DNA from: Thermaceae bacterium | GTDB lineage: Bacteria; Deinococcota; Deinococci; Deinococcales; Marinithermaceae | Length of the DNA: 44,009 nucleotides | Reading direction: 5' to 3' | Assembly (NCBI GenBank): GCA_015488545.1 | Contig: WFNN01000193.1 | Location: 1-44,009, forward strand | In this document: in pieces, positions 26,913 through 34,740 of the stretch | Layout: every line of letters starts with the position of its first letter | How positions within the stretch are numbered: the first letter of the stretch is position 1 | Program-made: the position numbers and the translations under genes | The notes under the pieces: generated by a model | The model's input: only the letters and a program-made list of their open reading frames with translations | The model's database searches: none | What the model was told of the DNA's origin: nothing

Positions 26913-27914
26913 CTAGACCGACGCCGGGGCGGGGCGGTCCGAGGAGTGGCCGGGGTAGGCCTTGCCCCCGGTGACGTAGGCGGCGGCGTGGTTGGCGGCG
27001 GTTGCCGCTTCGCCGAAGTTGACCTGGATGAGCTTGAGCTTGCCGGGGTAGGTGACCGCGTCGCCGGCGGCGTATACCCCAGGCCGGCTGGTCTCCATGC
27101 GGGTGTTGACCGCGATCTTGCCCCCCTCCATGGCCAGGCCCCAGTTCGCGATCGGCCCTGGCTTGGTGAGAAAGCCGGCCAGGACCAGCACGGCGTCGAC
27201 CGGTAGCGTTTCCCGGGTGCCGGATCCCAGGTCCTCGATGGTGGCTTCGTGGACCCAGTCGTCGCCTCGGACCGCTTTCAGGGCGTAGGGGGTTTTGACC
27301 GCCAGCTCGCCGCGGCGGGCGGCCTCGAGGAGTTCCCCCACGCTCTTCTCGTGGGCCCGGAAGGTGCGGCGGCGGTGGACTAGGGTGACCCGGGCGACGT
27401 TTTTGAGCATCAACGCCCAGTCCACCGCGCTGTCCCCGCCACCGACGATTAGCACCCGCTTGGAGCGGAACTCCTCGGGGTGGCGGACGGCGTAGAAGAG
27501 CCCCCGGCCCTCGAGTTCCCTCTCCCCGTCGGCGCCCACCCGCCGGGGTTCGAAGATCCCGAGCCCGGAGGTGACGATCACCGCCCGGGCGGTGTAGGTG
27601 TGCCCCCGATCGGTGGTGAGCGAAAAGCCCTCCGGGCTGGCCAGCAGTTCCTGGGCCCGTTCCTCCATGGCGTAGATGGGGCGGAACGGGTCGAGCTGGG
27701 CCACCAGTCGGGCCGCCAGATCGGCGGCCTTGATTTTGGGGAAGCCCACCACGTCGTAGATGTACTTCTCCGGGTAGAGGGCCACCAGCTGGCCGCCGGG
27801 CTCCGGCAGGGGGTCGACCAGCCGCACGCTAAGGCCTCGCATGCCCGCGTAGAAGGCCGCCGCCAAGCCGGTGGGACCCGCCCCCACCACGATCAGGTCG
27901 GTTTCGGTGGCCAT
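26913..27914 (-). CDS. ferredoxin/flavodoxin-NADP+ reductase, thioredoxin-reductase-like type
   Basis: Flavoprotein of 333 residues with the FAD-binding [17 protein letters not shown] near the start, [18 protein letters not shown] (a hallmark of this FNR type), the NAD(P) motif [15 protein letters not shown] (about 153-167), and the second FAD motif [19 protein letters not shown]. It lacks the CxxC of thioredoxin reductase, having a YAVRHPEEF segment instead, which supports FNR2 (YumC-like) over TrxB. It exchanges electrons between NADP(H) and ferredoxin. It begins 4 bp after the sdrP stop with AAGGAG before ATG, so the two form an operon. Confidence 0.93.
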   Translation of the reverse strand: MATETDLIVVGAGPTGLAAAFYAGMRGLSVRLVDPLPEPGGQLVALYPEKYIYDVVGFPKIKAADLAARLVAQLDPFRPIYAMEERAQELLASPEGFSLTTDRGHTYTARAVIVTSGLGIFEPRRVGADGERELEGRGLFYAVRHPEEFRSKRVLIVGGGDSAVDWALMLKNVARVTLVHRRRTFRAHEKSVGELLEAARRGELAVKTPYALKAVRGDDWVHEATIEDLGSGTRETLPVDAVLVLAGFLTKPGPIANWGLAMEGGKIAVNTRMETSRPGVYAAGDAVTYPGKLKLIQVNFGEAATAANHAAAYVTGGKAYPGHSSDRPAPASV

Positions 27915-27917
27915 ACC

Positions 27918-28532
27918 CTACTCCTTGCGGCGCGCCAGTTCGGCCAGGCCTTTGAGGTCCAGAAGGGTAATCTTGCCGTAGCCCGACTTGATGTACCCCT
28001 CGCGGGCAAGCTCGCCCACCACTTTGGTGACGGTTTCCCGTACCGAACCCACCGCCGCCGCCAGGTCGTCGTGGGTTAGCCGGATCAGCGGGCGTCCCTC
28101 GGCGTCGCGATCGGCCACGTCGGTTTCCAAAAACTCCAGGAGCGCGGCAGCAATCCGGTTTTTCAGCCGCTGGTTGACCAGGCGCTCGATGCGCCGGTAG
28201 CCCTGGTGCAGGGCCAGCACCAGCCGGTGGGTGAGTTCGTTGAAAAGGTCGGGGCCGAGGCCGTCGGGGTCCAGCGCCTCGACCGATACCCGGGTCACCG
28301 CCTCGGCAAAGTAGCCGCGTTCGCTGCCGGTGAGCACCTCTTCACCGAAAAAGTCGCCGGGGCGAACGAACCGAAGGGTCAGGGCGTTGCCCTCCTCGTC
28401 CACGTGCTGGATCCGGACCAGGCCCTCGCGCACGCGGTAAAGGGGCTCCCTGGGCCCCGGAACCCCGGGGTAGAGGATGACCTCGCCGGGGGCAAAGGCC
28501 AGCGTGTCGCGAATCTGTGTCCTAACCACCAT
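27918..28532 (-). CDS. sdrP: CRP/FNR-family transcriptional activator SdrP
   Basis: A 204-residue regulator very like Thermus thermophilus SdrP (202 aa), the stationary-phase/stress activator. Shared landmarks as I recall them are VILYPGVPGP, the long HVDEEGNALTLRFVRPGDFFGEE, YRRIERLVNQRLKNRIAAALLE (dimerisation helix) and the recognition region HDDLAAAVGSVRETVTKVVGELAREGYIKSGYGKI. There is no FeS cysteine cluster of FNR type. T. thermophilus SdrP is reported to act without an effector. ATG at 28532 is favoured by homology and GGGAGG just upstream. Its promoter and the downstream FNR gene suggest a redox or nutrient-stress unit. Confidence 0.92.
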   Translation of the reverse strand: MVVRTQIRDTLAFAPGEVILYPGVPGPREPLYRVREGLVRIQHVDEEGNALTLRFVRPGDFFGEEVLTGSERGYFAEAVTRVSVEALDPDGLGPDLFNELTHRLVLALHQGYRRIERLVNQRLKNRIAAALLEFLETDVADRDAEGRPLIRLTHDDLAAAVGSVRETVTKVVGELAREGYIKSGYGKITLLDLKGLAELARRKE

Positions 28533-28546
28533 TCCCTCCCGACCCC

Positions 28547-28575
28547 AGGGTAGCACGGTCGGGCTATTTTGTAAA
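28547..28575 (-). promoter_or_regulatory. promoter of sdrP-fnr
   Basis: The minus strand reads TTTACA (28575-28570), 17 nt, then TGC-TACCCT (hexamer 28552-28547), combining a good -35 with an extended -10. An imperfect dyad GTAA-N9-TTAC at 28571-28587 overlaps the -35 and could be a CRP-family site, possibly for autoregulation. Confidence 0.6.
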
Positions 28576-28583
28576 CATAGTTG

Positions 28584-28901
28584 TTACGAAATCCGGGTTG
28601 CCTCGGCTAGCCAGGCGAGGTAGGGAGGATGACCCTGCGCCACTGGCAGCGCCAGCACCTCCGGAACCTGGTAGGGGTGGAGCTCGGGCACCCGCTTCAT
28701 GAGCGCCGCCAGCCTTTCCTCGGTGGTTTTGATAACCAGGAGGACCTCCTCGTCCTCCACCACCTTCCCCTCCCAGCGGTAGACCGACCGGACCCCTGGG
28801 ACCTGGTTTACGCAGGCGGCGAGCCTTTCCTCTACCAGTTTTCGGGCCAGCTCGCGGCCGGCGTCGGCAGGGGCGGTGACCAGCACCAAGTACGCGTTCA
28901 T
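28584..28901 (-). CDS. cutA: divalent-cation tolerance protein CutA
   Basis: A 105-residue CutA1 trimeric protein of PII-like fold. Family marks are LVTAPADAGRELARKLVEERLAACVNQVPGVRSVYRWEGKVVEDEEVLLVIKTTEERLAALMKRVPELHPYQVPEVLALPV. Linked to copper tolerance in E. coli, its biochemical role is unsettled. ATG at 28901 lies 2 bp beyond the gyrA stop, so it is the second gene of the gyrA transcript. Confidence 0.95.
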   Translation of the reverse strand: MNAYLVLVTAPADAGRELARKLVEERLAACVNQVPGVRSVYRWEGKVVEDEEVLLVIKTTEERLAALMKRVPELHPYQVPEVLALPVAQGHPPYLAWLAEATRIS

Positions 28902-28903
28902 GG

Positions 28904-31315
28904 CTAATCCTCCACCACCACGAAGGCCGAAACCACCTCGTCCCCTTCGGGGAGGTTCATGAGCTTAACCCCTGAGGTTGCCCGGGAGTAGGTGGGGATG
29001 CTGGCGATCCGGGTGCGAATGGCCTGCCCGCGGCGGGAGAGCACCAGGAGGTCCTCGTTGCCCTCCACCGGCAAAAGGGCCACCAGCTCACCGACCTTGG
29101 GCCCGGTTTTGAAGCCGATCACCCCCTGGCCGCCGCGACCCTGGCGGGGGTACTCGCCGGCCGCGGTGCGCTTGCCGTAGCCCCGGCTGCCCACCGCCAG
29201 GAGGTCCCCCTCCCAGGATTCGGGGATCACCGCCAGAGAGACCACCCGGTCCCCGTCTTTGAGGCGGATGCCGCGGACCCCCTGGCTGGCCCGGCCGGTG
29301 GGGCGGATTTCGGCCAGAGCGAAGCGGATGGCCTTCCCGCCGCGGGTGGCCAGCACCACGTCGGATCCGGGCCGCGCGGTGGCCACCGCGATAAGGTCGT
29401 CGCCGGCCTGGAGGTGGATGGCAATCAGCCCGGCGCTGTTGAGGTGCTGGTACTCCACTAGGGGGGTCCGCTTCACCGTGCCCCGGCGGGTGGCGAAGAC
29501 CAGGTCCCCGGGCTCGGTGAGGTCGCGGACCGCCAGCAGGGTGGCCACCTCCTCCCCTTCGGCGAGGGCCAAAAGCTGGCGGACGTGGCTGCCCCGGGCG
29601 GCCCGGCCGGCCTCGGGCAGCTCGAAGACGCGGAGGCCGAAAACACGCCCCTGGTTGGTGAAAAAGAGCAGCACCTCGTGCATCTGGGCCACGAAGACGT
29701 GGGTGGCCTCGTCCTCGCCCTTGGTGCGGCCCGCCTGGATGCCTACCCCGCCCCGCCCCTGCGCCCGGTAGGCCTCCAGGGGGGTGCGCTTGACGTAGCC
29801 GGCGGCGGTCATGGTGATGACCATGGGCTCGTCGGCGATGAGGTCTTCGGGGTTGAACCCCTCGGCGAAGGTGGTGATCACCGTCCGGCGGGCGTCGCCG
29901 TACTTTTCGCGGATCGCCAGGAGCTCCTCCTTAATCACCCCCCAGAGCCGGGTTTCGTCCTCGAGGATCGCCCGCAGAAAGCCGATACGCTCCTGGAGTT
30001 CGCGGTACTCGGCCTGCAGCCGCTCCCGCTCAAGCCCCACCAGCCGCTGGAGACGCATATCGAGAATGGCCTGGGCCTGGACCTCGGTGAGGCCGAACCG
30101 GGCGACCAGCCCCCGTTTGGCCTCGGGGGCGTCCTTGGACGAGCGGATCAGGCGGATGACCTCGTCGATGTGGTCCAGGGCGATGAGCAAGCCCTCCAGT
30201 ACGTGGGCCCGCTCCTCGGCCTTTCGTAGCTCGAACCGGGTGCGGCGGGTGACCACCGACCGGCGGTGGTCGAGGTAAAGCCGCATCAGCTCCAGCAGGG
30301 ACAGCACCCGGGGCTCTCCGTCAACGATCGCCAGCAGGTTGACAGTGAAGCTGGTCTGAAGCTGGGTGTGCTTGTAGAGCCGGTTGAGAACGATCTCGGG
30401 GTTCGCCGCCCGTTTGAGCTCGATGACCACCCGCATGCCCCGCCGGTCGGACTCGTCACGGAGGGCGGCGATCTCCTCGATCTTCTTGGCCCGGACCAGG
30501 GAGGCGATCTGGGCGATGAGGCTGGCCTTGTTGACCTGGTAGGGGATCTCGGTGACCACCAGGGCGCTCTTGCCCTTTTTCTCCTCGATGTGGACCTTGG
30601 CCCGCACCTTGAGGCTGCCCCGACCGGTGGCGTAGGCCTCCCGGATGCCCCCCTTGTGGAGCCGGCCCCCGGTGGGGAAATCGGGCCCGGGCAGGATCTT
30701 CAGGACCTCGTCCAGGTCGATGGCGGGGTTATCGATCATCGCCACCAGAGCGTCGATCAGCTCGGTGAGGTTGTGCGGCGGCAGGCTGGTCGCCATGCCC
30801 ACCGCGATACCGGTGGCGCCGTTGGCCAGCAGGTTGGGGAAGCCCGCGGGAAGCACCTCGGGCTCTTCGGCGGTGCCGTCGAAGTTGGGTTTGAAGTCGA
30901 CGGTTTCCTTGTCGATGTCCCGGAGGAGTTCCAGGGCGATGGGGGAGAGGCGGGCCTCGGTGTAGCGGTAGGCTGCCGGCGGGTCGCCGTCGATCGAGCC
31001 AAAGTTGCCCTGGCCGTCGACCAGCGGGTAGCGGAGGTTCCAGTCTTGGGCCATCCGCACCATGGCGTCGTACACCGCTTGGTCGCCGTGGGGGTGGTAT
31101 TTCTTGATCACCTCGCCGACCACGCCGGCGGACTTGGAGTGCTTGCGGCCGGGCAGGAGGCCTTCCTGGTACATGGCGAAAAGGATGCGGCGCTGCACCG
31201 GCTTGAGCCCGTCCCGGACGTCGGGCAACGCCCGGTCCACGATGACGCTCATGGCGTAGTTGATGAAGCTCTGCTTGACTTCTTCGGTAATCTCCACGGG
31301 TAGAACTTCGGGCAT
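28904..31315 (-). CDS. gyrA: DNA gyrase subunit A
   Basis: Type II topoisomerase subunit of 803 residues. The catalytic Tyr118 is in [10 protein letters not shown] (E. coli Tyr122). The winged-helix region [19 protein letters not shown] has Gln79 at the E. coli Ser83 position, while Asp83 (E. coli Asp87) is conserved. The C-terminal beta-pinwheel has six repeats, with the GyrA box at [10 protein letters not shown], a variant of QRRGGKG. The presence of a box, though modified, supports GyrA over ParC. No gyrB lies nearby. The gene has its own TATAAT promoter downstream of tRNA-Asp and a hairpin in the leader. Confidence 0.94.
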   Translation of the reverse strand: MPEVLPVEITEEVKQSFINYAMSVIVDRALPDVRDGLKPVQRRILFAMYQEGLLPGRKHSKSAGVVGEVIKKYHPHGDQAVYDAMVRMAQDWNLRYPLVDGQGNFGSIDGDPPAAYRYTEARLSPIALELLRDIDKETVDFKPNFDGTAEEPEVLPAGFPNLLANGATGIAVGMATSLPPHNLTELIDALVAMIDNPAIDLDEVLKILPGPDFPTGGRLHKGGIREAYATGRGSLKVRAKVHIEEKKGKSALVVTEIPYQVNKASLIAQIASLVRAKKIEEIAALRDESDRRGMRVVIELKRAANPEIVLNRLYKHTQLQTSFTVNLLAIVDGEPRVLSLLELMRLYLDHRRSVVTRRTRFELRKAEERAHVLEGLLIALDHIDEVIRLIRSSKDAPEAKRGLVARFGLTEVQAQAILDMRLQRLVGLERERLQAEYRELQERIGFLRAILEDETRLWGVIKEELLAIREKYGDARRTVITTFAEGFNPEDLIADEPMVITMTAAGYVKRTPLEAYRAQGRGGVGIQAGRTKGEDEATHVFVAQMHEVLLFFTNQGRVFGLRVFELPEAGRAARGSHVRQLLALAEGEEVATLLAVRDLTEPGDLVFATRRGTVKRTPLVEYQHLNSAGLIAIHLQAGDDLIAVATARPGSDVVLATRGGKAIRFALAEIRPTGRASQGVRGIRLKDGDRVVSLAVIPESWEGDLLAVGSRGYGKRTAAGEYPRQGRGGQGVIGFKTGPKVGELVALLPVEGNEDLLVLSRRGQAIRTRIASIPTYSRATSGVKLMNLPEGDEVVSAFVVVED

Positions 31316-31339
31316 GGTGCTCCTCGCTTTAAGGGAAAC

Positions 31340-31357
31340 GCGTTCCGAAAGGAACGC
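31340..31357 (-). promoter_or_regulatory. hairpin in the gyrA mRNA leader
   Basis: A perfect 7-bp stem GCGTTCC/GGAACGC with a 4-nt loop lies about 20 nt after the inferred transcription start and 25 nt before the ATG. It may affect translation or mRNA stability. Confidence 0.4.
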
Positions 31358-31377
31358 AATTCTTTACCTCAAGACCC

Positions 31378-31383
31378 ATTATA
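31378..31383 (-). promoter_or_regulatory. -10 box of gyrA
   Basis: A perfect TATAAT on the minus strand, about 62 nt upstream of the gyrA ATG. The -35 position (TTCGGG) is inside the preceding hairpin and does not match consensus. Confidence 0.5.
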
Positions 31384-31394
31384 ACCCAAGGGCG

Positions 31395-31419
31395 CGCCCG
31401 CCCGAATCCCGGGCGGGCG
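31395..31419 (-). terminator. hairpin after tRNA-Asp
   Basis: A 10-bp perfect stem CGCCCGCCCG/CGGGCGGGCG with a 5-nt loop, 3 bp after the encoded CCA end. There is no strong T tract; the gyrA -10 begins 11 nt further on. Confidence 0.6.
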
Positions 31420-31422
31420 TAC

Positions 31423-31500
31423 TGGCGGCCCCGACGGGACTTGAACCCGCGACCTCCCACGTGACAGGCGGGTGTGCTAACCAAGCTACACCACGGGGCC
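31423..31500 (-). tRNA. tRNA-Asp (anticodon GTC)
   Basis: The 78-nt minus-strand sequence folds into a full cloverleaf: acceptor GGCCCCG with CGGGGCC, anticodon stem CCCGC/GTGGG around loop CTGTCAC (anticodon GTC), T arm GCGGG-TTCAAGT-CCCGT, discriminator G, and an encoded CCA. Confidence 0.97.
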
Positions 31501-31515
31501 GCGCTCCAGCTAAGC

Positions 31516-31544
31516 AGAATACCCCGGGCGATTTAGCCGGTCAA
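31516..31544 (-). promoter_or_regulatory. promoter of tRNA-Asp
   Basis: TTGACC (31544-31539), exactly 17 nt, TATTCT (31521-31516). The inferred start is about 8-9 nt upstream of the mature tRNA. The -35 lies inside the 3' end of aroQ. Confidence 0.65.
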
Positions 31545-31964
31545 CGCCACCAGGTATTCCAGGGCGTACTTGTAGCCTAGGGCTCCGAGGCCGGTGATCA
31601 CCCCCGCCGTGGCCGGGGCGGTGACCGACCGGCTGCGAAAGGCTTCGCGGGCGTAGATGTTGGAAAGGTGGACCTCGACCACCGGGAGGGGTTGGGCGCG
31701 GATAGCGTCCAGCAGGGCGTAGGAGTAGTGGGTGAGGGCGCCGGGGTTCAGAACCATGCCCCGGAAGCCCTCCTCCTCGGCCCGCTGCACCCATTCGACC
31801 AGCTGGCCCTCGTGGTTGGACTGCCGGCTGACCACGCTGACCCCAAGCTCGCTGCCCCAGCTCTCCAGGCGCTCCTCCAGCTCCTCGAAGGTGAGGGTGC
31901 CGTAGACCTCGGGCTCGCGCCTGCCCAAGAGGTTTAGGTTGGGGCCGTGCAGTACCAGGATCAT
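31533..31964 (-). CDS. aroQ: 3-dehydroquinate dehydratase, type II
   Basis: The third shikimate-pathway enzyme; 143 residues, dodecameric type II family. HGPNLNLLGRREPEVYG carries the catalytic Arg16 and Tyr21. QSNHEGQLVEWVQ, NPGALTHYSYALLDAI and VEVHLSNIYAREAFR hold the remaining active-site Asn, His and Ser residues. Its ATG overlaps the aroB stop by 4 bp. It is the last gene of aroCKBQ. Confidence 0.96.
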   Translation of the reverse strand: MILVLHGPNLNLLGRREPEVYGTLTFEELEERLESWGSELGVSVVSRQSNHEGQLVEWVQRAEEEGFRGMVLNPGALTHYSYALLDAIRAQPLPVVEVHLSNIYAREAFRSRSVTAPATAGVITGLGALGYKYALEYLVALTG

Positions 31965-32974
31965 CTCGCCTCCCGAAACCGCTGGTAGGTTTCCTCTAAA
32001 ATCTTAGCCTCCACTGGGCGGATGGCAAGCCTCCCAAGCCCCAGGGGGACCACCCAGAAAAGGCCTTCGGCGCGGGCCTTCTTGTCGCGGAGCAGGTAGG
32101 GCCAGAGGTCGGAAAAGGCGAGGTCGGGCAGGGGGGCGGGTTCCAACCAGTCGAGGAGCCGCTTCACCTCGTCGACCAGCGAGTCCCCGCCCAGCGCCTC
32201 GCCGAGGAGGGCGGCGAAAAGGAGACCGTAGGCCACCGCTTCGCCGTGGCTGAGCCGGTGGTCGGTGGCGGCCTCGAGGGCGTGGCCGAGGGTGTGGCCG
32301 AGGTTCAGAACGCGCCGTTCCCCGGCCTCCCGGTAGTCGGCCTCCACCACCCGCACCTTGACCCCGACCGCCCGGGCAAGGTAGGCGGGGAGGTCGGGGT
32401 GACCAGGGTGAAGGTCAAAGGGCGCGAGCAGCGCCCGGTCCCCGGCGATGATCCCGTGCTTGAAGGCCTCCACCAGGCCTTCTTTAAAGGTGCGGACGGG
32501 AAGGGTGGTGAGGGCCTCGAGGTCGGCCCAGACCGCCTCCGGGGCGTGGAAGGCCCCTACCAGGTTCTTTCCTTCGGGGAGGTTGATTCCGGTTTTGCCC
32601 CCCACGCTGGCATCGACGATCGCCAGGGTGGTGGTGGGGTAGCTCCGGTAGGCGATCCCCCTTAGGTAGGTGGCGGCCAGGAACCCCCCCAGGTCGGTGA
32701 GGGTTCCGCCCCCCACCACGTAGAGCACCCCGTCCCGGGGAAGGCCGAGCCCCGCTAGCCACGAGAGGAGCTCGCCGTAGGTGGCGAGCGCCTTTGCCCT
32801 CTCCCCGCCGGCGATGGCCCGGGTGGCGGTGATGCCGGTGGCCTCAGCGATCCGTCGGGCGTAGTCGGTCACCGCACAGTCGTGGATCAAAGCGGCCGGT
32901 CGCCGCTCCCGGGCAGGCCGAAGACCCCGACCCAGCTCGATCTTGTAGGGGGGATTACGCACCTCTATTCGCAC
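31961..32974 (-). CDS. aroB: 3-dehydroquinate synthase
   Basis: The second shikimate-pathway enzyme, converting DAHP to 3-dehydroquinate with NAD and zinc; 337 residues. The NAD-binding VVGGGTLTDLGGFLAATYLRG, PTTTLAIVDASVGGKTGINLPEGKNLVGAF, KEGLVEAFKHGIIAG and NLGHTLGHALEAA (zinc-ligand His) motifs are intact. The open frame runs to 33253 inside aroK, but the GTG at 32974 has GGAGG 4 nt upstream and starts at the family's normal N-terminus, giving a 20-bp overlap with aroK. Confidence 0.95.
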   Translation of the reverse strand: MRIEVRNPPYKIELGRGLRPARERRPAALIHDCAVTDYARRIAEATGITATRAIAGGERAKALATYGELLSWLAGLGLPRDGVLYVVGGGTLTDLGGFLAATYLRGIAYRSYPTTTLAIVDASVGGKTGINLPEGKNLVGAFHAPEAVWADLEALTTLPVRTFKEGLVEAFKHGIIAGDRALLAPFDLHPGHPDLPAYLARAVGVKVRVVEADYREAGERRVLNLGHTLGHALEAATDHRLSHGEAVAYGLLFAALLGEALGGDSLVDEVKRLLDWLEPAPLPDLAFSDLWPYLLRDKKARAEGLFWVVPLGLGRLAIRPVEAKILEETYQRFREAR

Positions 32975-33509
32975 GCCACCTCCAGAGTTCTTCCACGATG
33001 GCCTGGGCGGTTTCCCGGGGGGAGCGCCCCTCGCTTTCCACGTGGATGGGGGCTTGGCGGTAGAGGTCGGCCCGCTCGGTGAGAAGCCGCTTGATCCGAT
33101 CCAACGGGTCCTCGCTGTCCAAAAGCGGCCGTTTTCCGGGACGCCGGCTGACCCGTTCCAGAATGGTCTCCGGGCTGGCCCATAACGCCACCACCGGTCC
33201 CCGGGACAAAAGCCGGCGCCGGTTTTCGGGGTCGATAAAGGTCCCGCCCCCAAGGCTTACCACCATATAGTCCTTGCCTACCAGTTCGGCCACCGCCTCC
33301 CGCTCCAGGCGGCGGAAGGTCGCCTCGCCGAGGTAGCGGAAGATGTCGGGGATGGCCAGACCGGTTTCGCGTTCGATCAGGCGGTCGAGGTCGACGAAGT
33401 GGAGCAGGAGTTCCCGGGCCAGCTCGCGACCGATCCGGGTCTTGCCCACGCCCATAAACCCGGTGAGGGCTACCCAGGTGACGGGGCGCTCGACCTCGAT
33501 CCGCTTCAC
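32955..33509 (-). CDS. aroK: shikimate kinase
   Basis: The fifth shikimate-pathway enzyme; 184 residues. Walker A GFMGVGKT (17-24), shikimate-binding Asp in FVDLDRLIE (40/42), Arg in FRRLEREAV, SLGGGTF, the lid segment RPGKRPLL, and adenine-loop Arg near LYRQAP. The start is GTG at 33509, immediately beside the aroC stop. Confidence 0.95.
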   Translation of the reverse strand: MKRIEVERPVTWVALTGFMGVGKTRIGRELARELLLHFVDLDRLIERETGLAIPDIFRYLGEATFRRLEREAVAELVGKDYMVVSLGGGTFIDPENRRRLLSRGPVVALWASPETILERVSRRPGKRPLLDSEDPLDRIKRLLTERADLYRQAPIHVESEGRSPRETAQAIVEELWRWRANRGA

Positions 33510-34661
33510 TTAGTACTCCACCAGCCGTCGGCGGTAGGCGGCGACCCGCTCCCGTATCTCCTCCAGGGTATCGCCGCCGAACTTTTCCAGGTAGGCGGCG
33601 GCCAGCGTGATGAGAATCATCGCCTCCACCACCACGCCGGCGGCGGGCACCGCGGTGACGTCGGACCGCTCCCGGGCCGCGTCGGCCGGCTCCTTGGTCA
33701 CCACGTCCACGGTCGGAAGCGGGCGCATCAAGGTGGCGATCGGCTTCATCGCAGCCCGGATCACCAACTCCTCGCCGGTGGTTATGCCGCCCTCGAGCCC
33801 TCCTGCCCGGTTGGTGCGGCGGAAAAAGCCCCGGCCCTCCTCCCAGAAGATTGCGTCGTGGACCTCCGACCCGGGCCTCTCGGCCGCTTCGAAGCCTAGG
33901 CCGATCTCAACCCCCTTGATCGCCGGTACGCTCATCACCGCTTGGGCCAGCCGGCCGTCGAGTTTACGGTCCCACTGCACGTGGCTTCCAAGCCCAGGAA
34001 CCAGGCCACGGACCCGCACCTCCACCACCCCGCCGAGGGTGTCCCCCCGAGCTTTGGCGGCGTCGATGGCGGCGATCATGCGCGCTTCGGACTCGGGGTC
34101 GGGAGTGAAGAGCGGGCTTGCGTCGACCCGGTGCTTGTCTTCCCAGCGGAAAGGGCGCTGGATCCGAACGCCCCCGAGGGCGACCACGTAGGCCGCGCTT
34201 TCGACCCCGAGCTCGGCAAGAAGCCGGGCCGCCACCGCGCCCACCGCCACCCGGGCCGCCGTTTCCCGGGCGCTGGCCCGTTCGAGGACGTCCCGGAGGT
34301 CCTTGTGCCCGTACTTCTGGCCGCCGGCCAGGTCGGCGTGCCCTGGCCGGGCGGCGGTGAGGGCCTTTTTTCGGGGTTCGTTGCCCGGTGCCGGGTCCAT
34401 GATCTCGGACCAGTTCCGGTGGTCGCGGTTCTCGATCACCAGGGTGACGGGGGCGCCGGTGGTTCGACCCGCACGCACCCCTGAGCGGATCCGGGCCCGA
34501 TCGGTCTCGATCTGCATCCGGCGGCCCCGGCCATAGCCGCCCTGGCGCCTTTTTAGCCACGGTTCGAGGTCGGACTCGGTGAGGGGAAGGCCGGCGGGCA
34601 AGCCGTCGATGATGGTGTACAGGGCCGGCCCGTGGGACTCGCCGGCGGTCAAAAACCGCAT
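33510..34661 (-). CDS. aroC: chorismate synthase
   Basis: The last common shikimate-pathway enzyme, FMN-dependent; 383 residues. RFLTAGESHGPALYTIIDGLPAGLPL is the N-terminal signature with the catalytic His. RRQGGYGRGRRM and the DHRNW segment follow. RASARETAARVAVGAVA is the second signature and GGITTGEELVIRAAMKPI the C-terminal one. ATG at 34661 is 6 nt from an extended -10 (TGC-TAGGCT). A TTG two codons upstream is an unlikely alternative. Confidence 0.96.
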   Translation of the reverse strand: MRFLTAGESHGPALYTIIDGLPAGLPLTESDLEPWLKRRQGGYGRGRRMQIETDRARIRSGVRAGRTTGAPVTLVIENRDHRNWSEIMDPAPGNEPRKKALTAARPGHADLAGGQKYGHKDLRDVLERASARETAARVAVGAVAARLLAELGVESAAYVVALGGVRIQRPFRWEDKHRVDASPLFTPDPESEARMIAAIDAAKARGDTLGGVVEVRVRGLVPGLGSHVQWDRKLDGRLAQAVMSVPAIKGVEIGLGFEAAERPGSEVHDAIFWEEGRGFFRRTNRAGGLEGGITTGEELVIRAAMKPIATLMRPLPTVDVVTKEPADAARERSDVTAVPAAGVVVEAMILITLAAAYLEKFGGDTLEEIRERVAAYRRRLVEY

Positions 34662-34667
34662 GCCCAA

Positions 34668-34676
34668 AGCCTAGCA
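34668..34676 (-). promoter_or_regulatory. leaderless extended -10 promoter of aroCKBQ
   Basis: TGC-TAGGCT on the minus strand, hexamer 34673-34668, 6 nt before the ATG at 34661. It lies shortly after the pilQ terminator. Confidence 0.5.
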
Positions 34677-34693
34677 TGCCCGCGCCCCAAGCG

Positions 34694-34719
34694 GAAAAAG
34701 GCCGGCCGAAGGGCCGGCC
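34694..34719 (-). terminator. intrinsic terminator of the pilus operon
   Basis: An 8-bp perfect stem GGCCGGCC/GGCCGGCC (34700-34707 with 34712-34719), loop CTTC on the minus strand, followed by CTTTTTCC. It lies 21 bp past the pilQ stop. Confidence 0.8.
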
Positions 34720-34740
34720 CGAAAGGCGGTGGGGTCTTCT

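Noticed and set aside
31340-31357. Transcription attenuator in front of gyrA
   Set aside because: Only one hairpin, no T tract and no alternative pairing partner is visible; described as a leader hairpin only.
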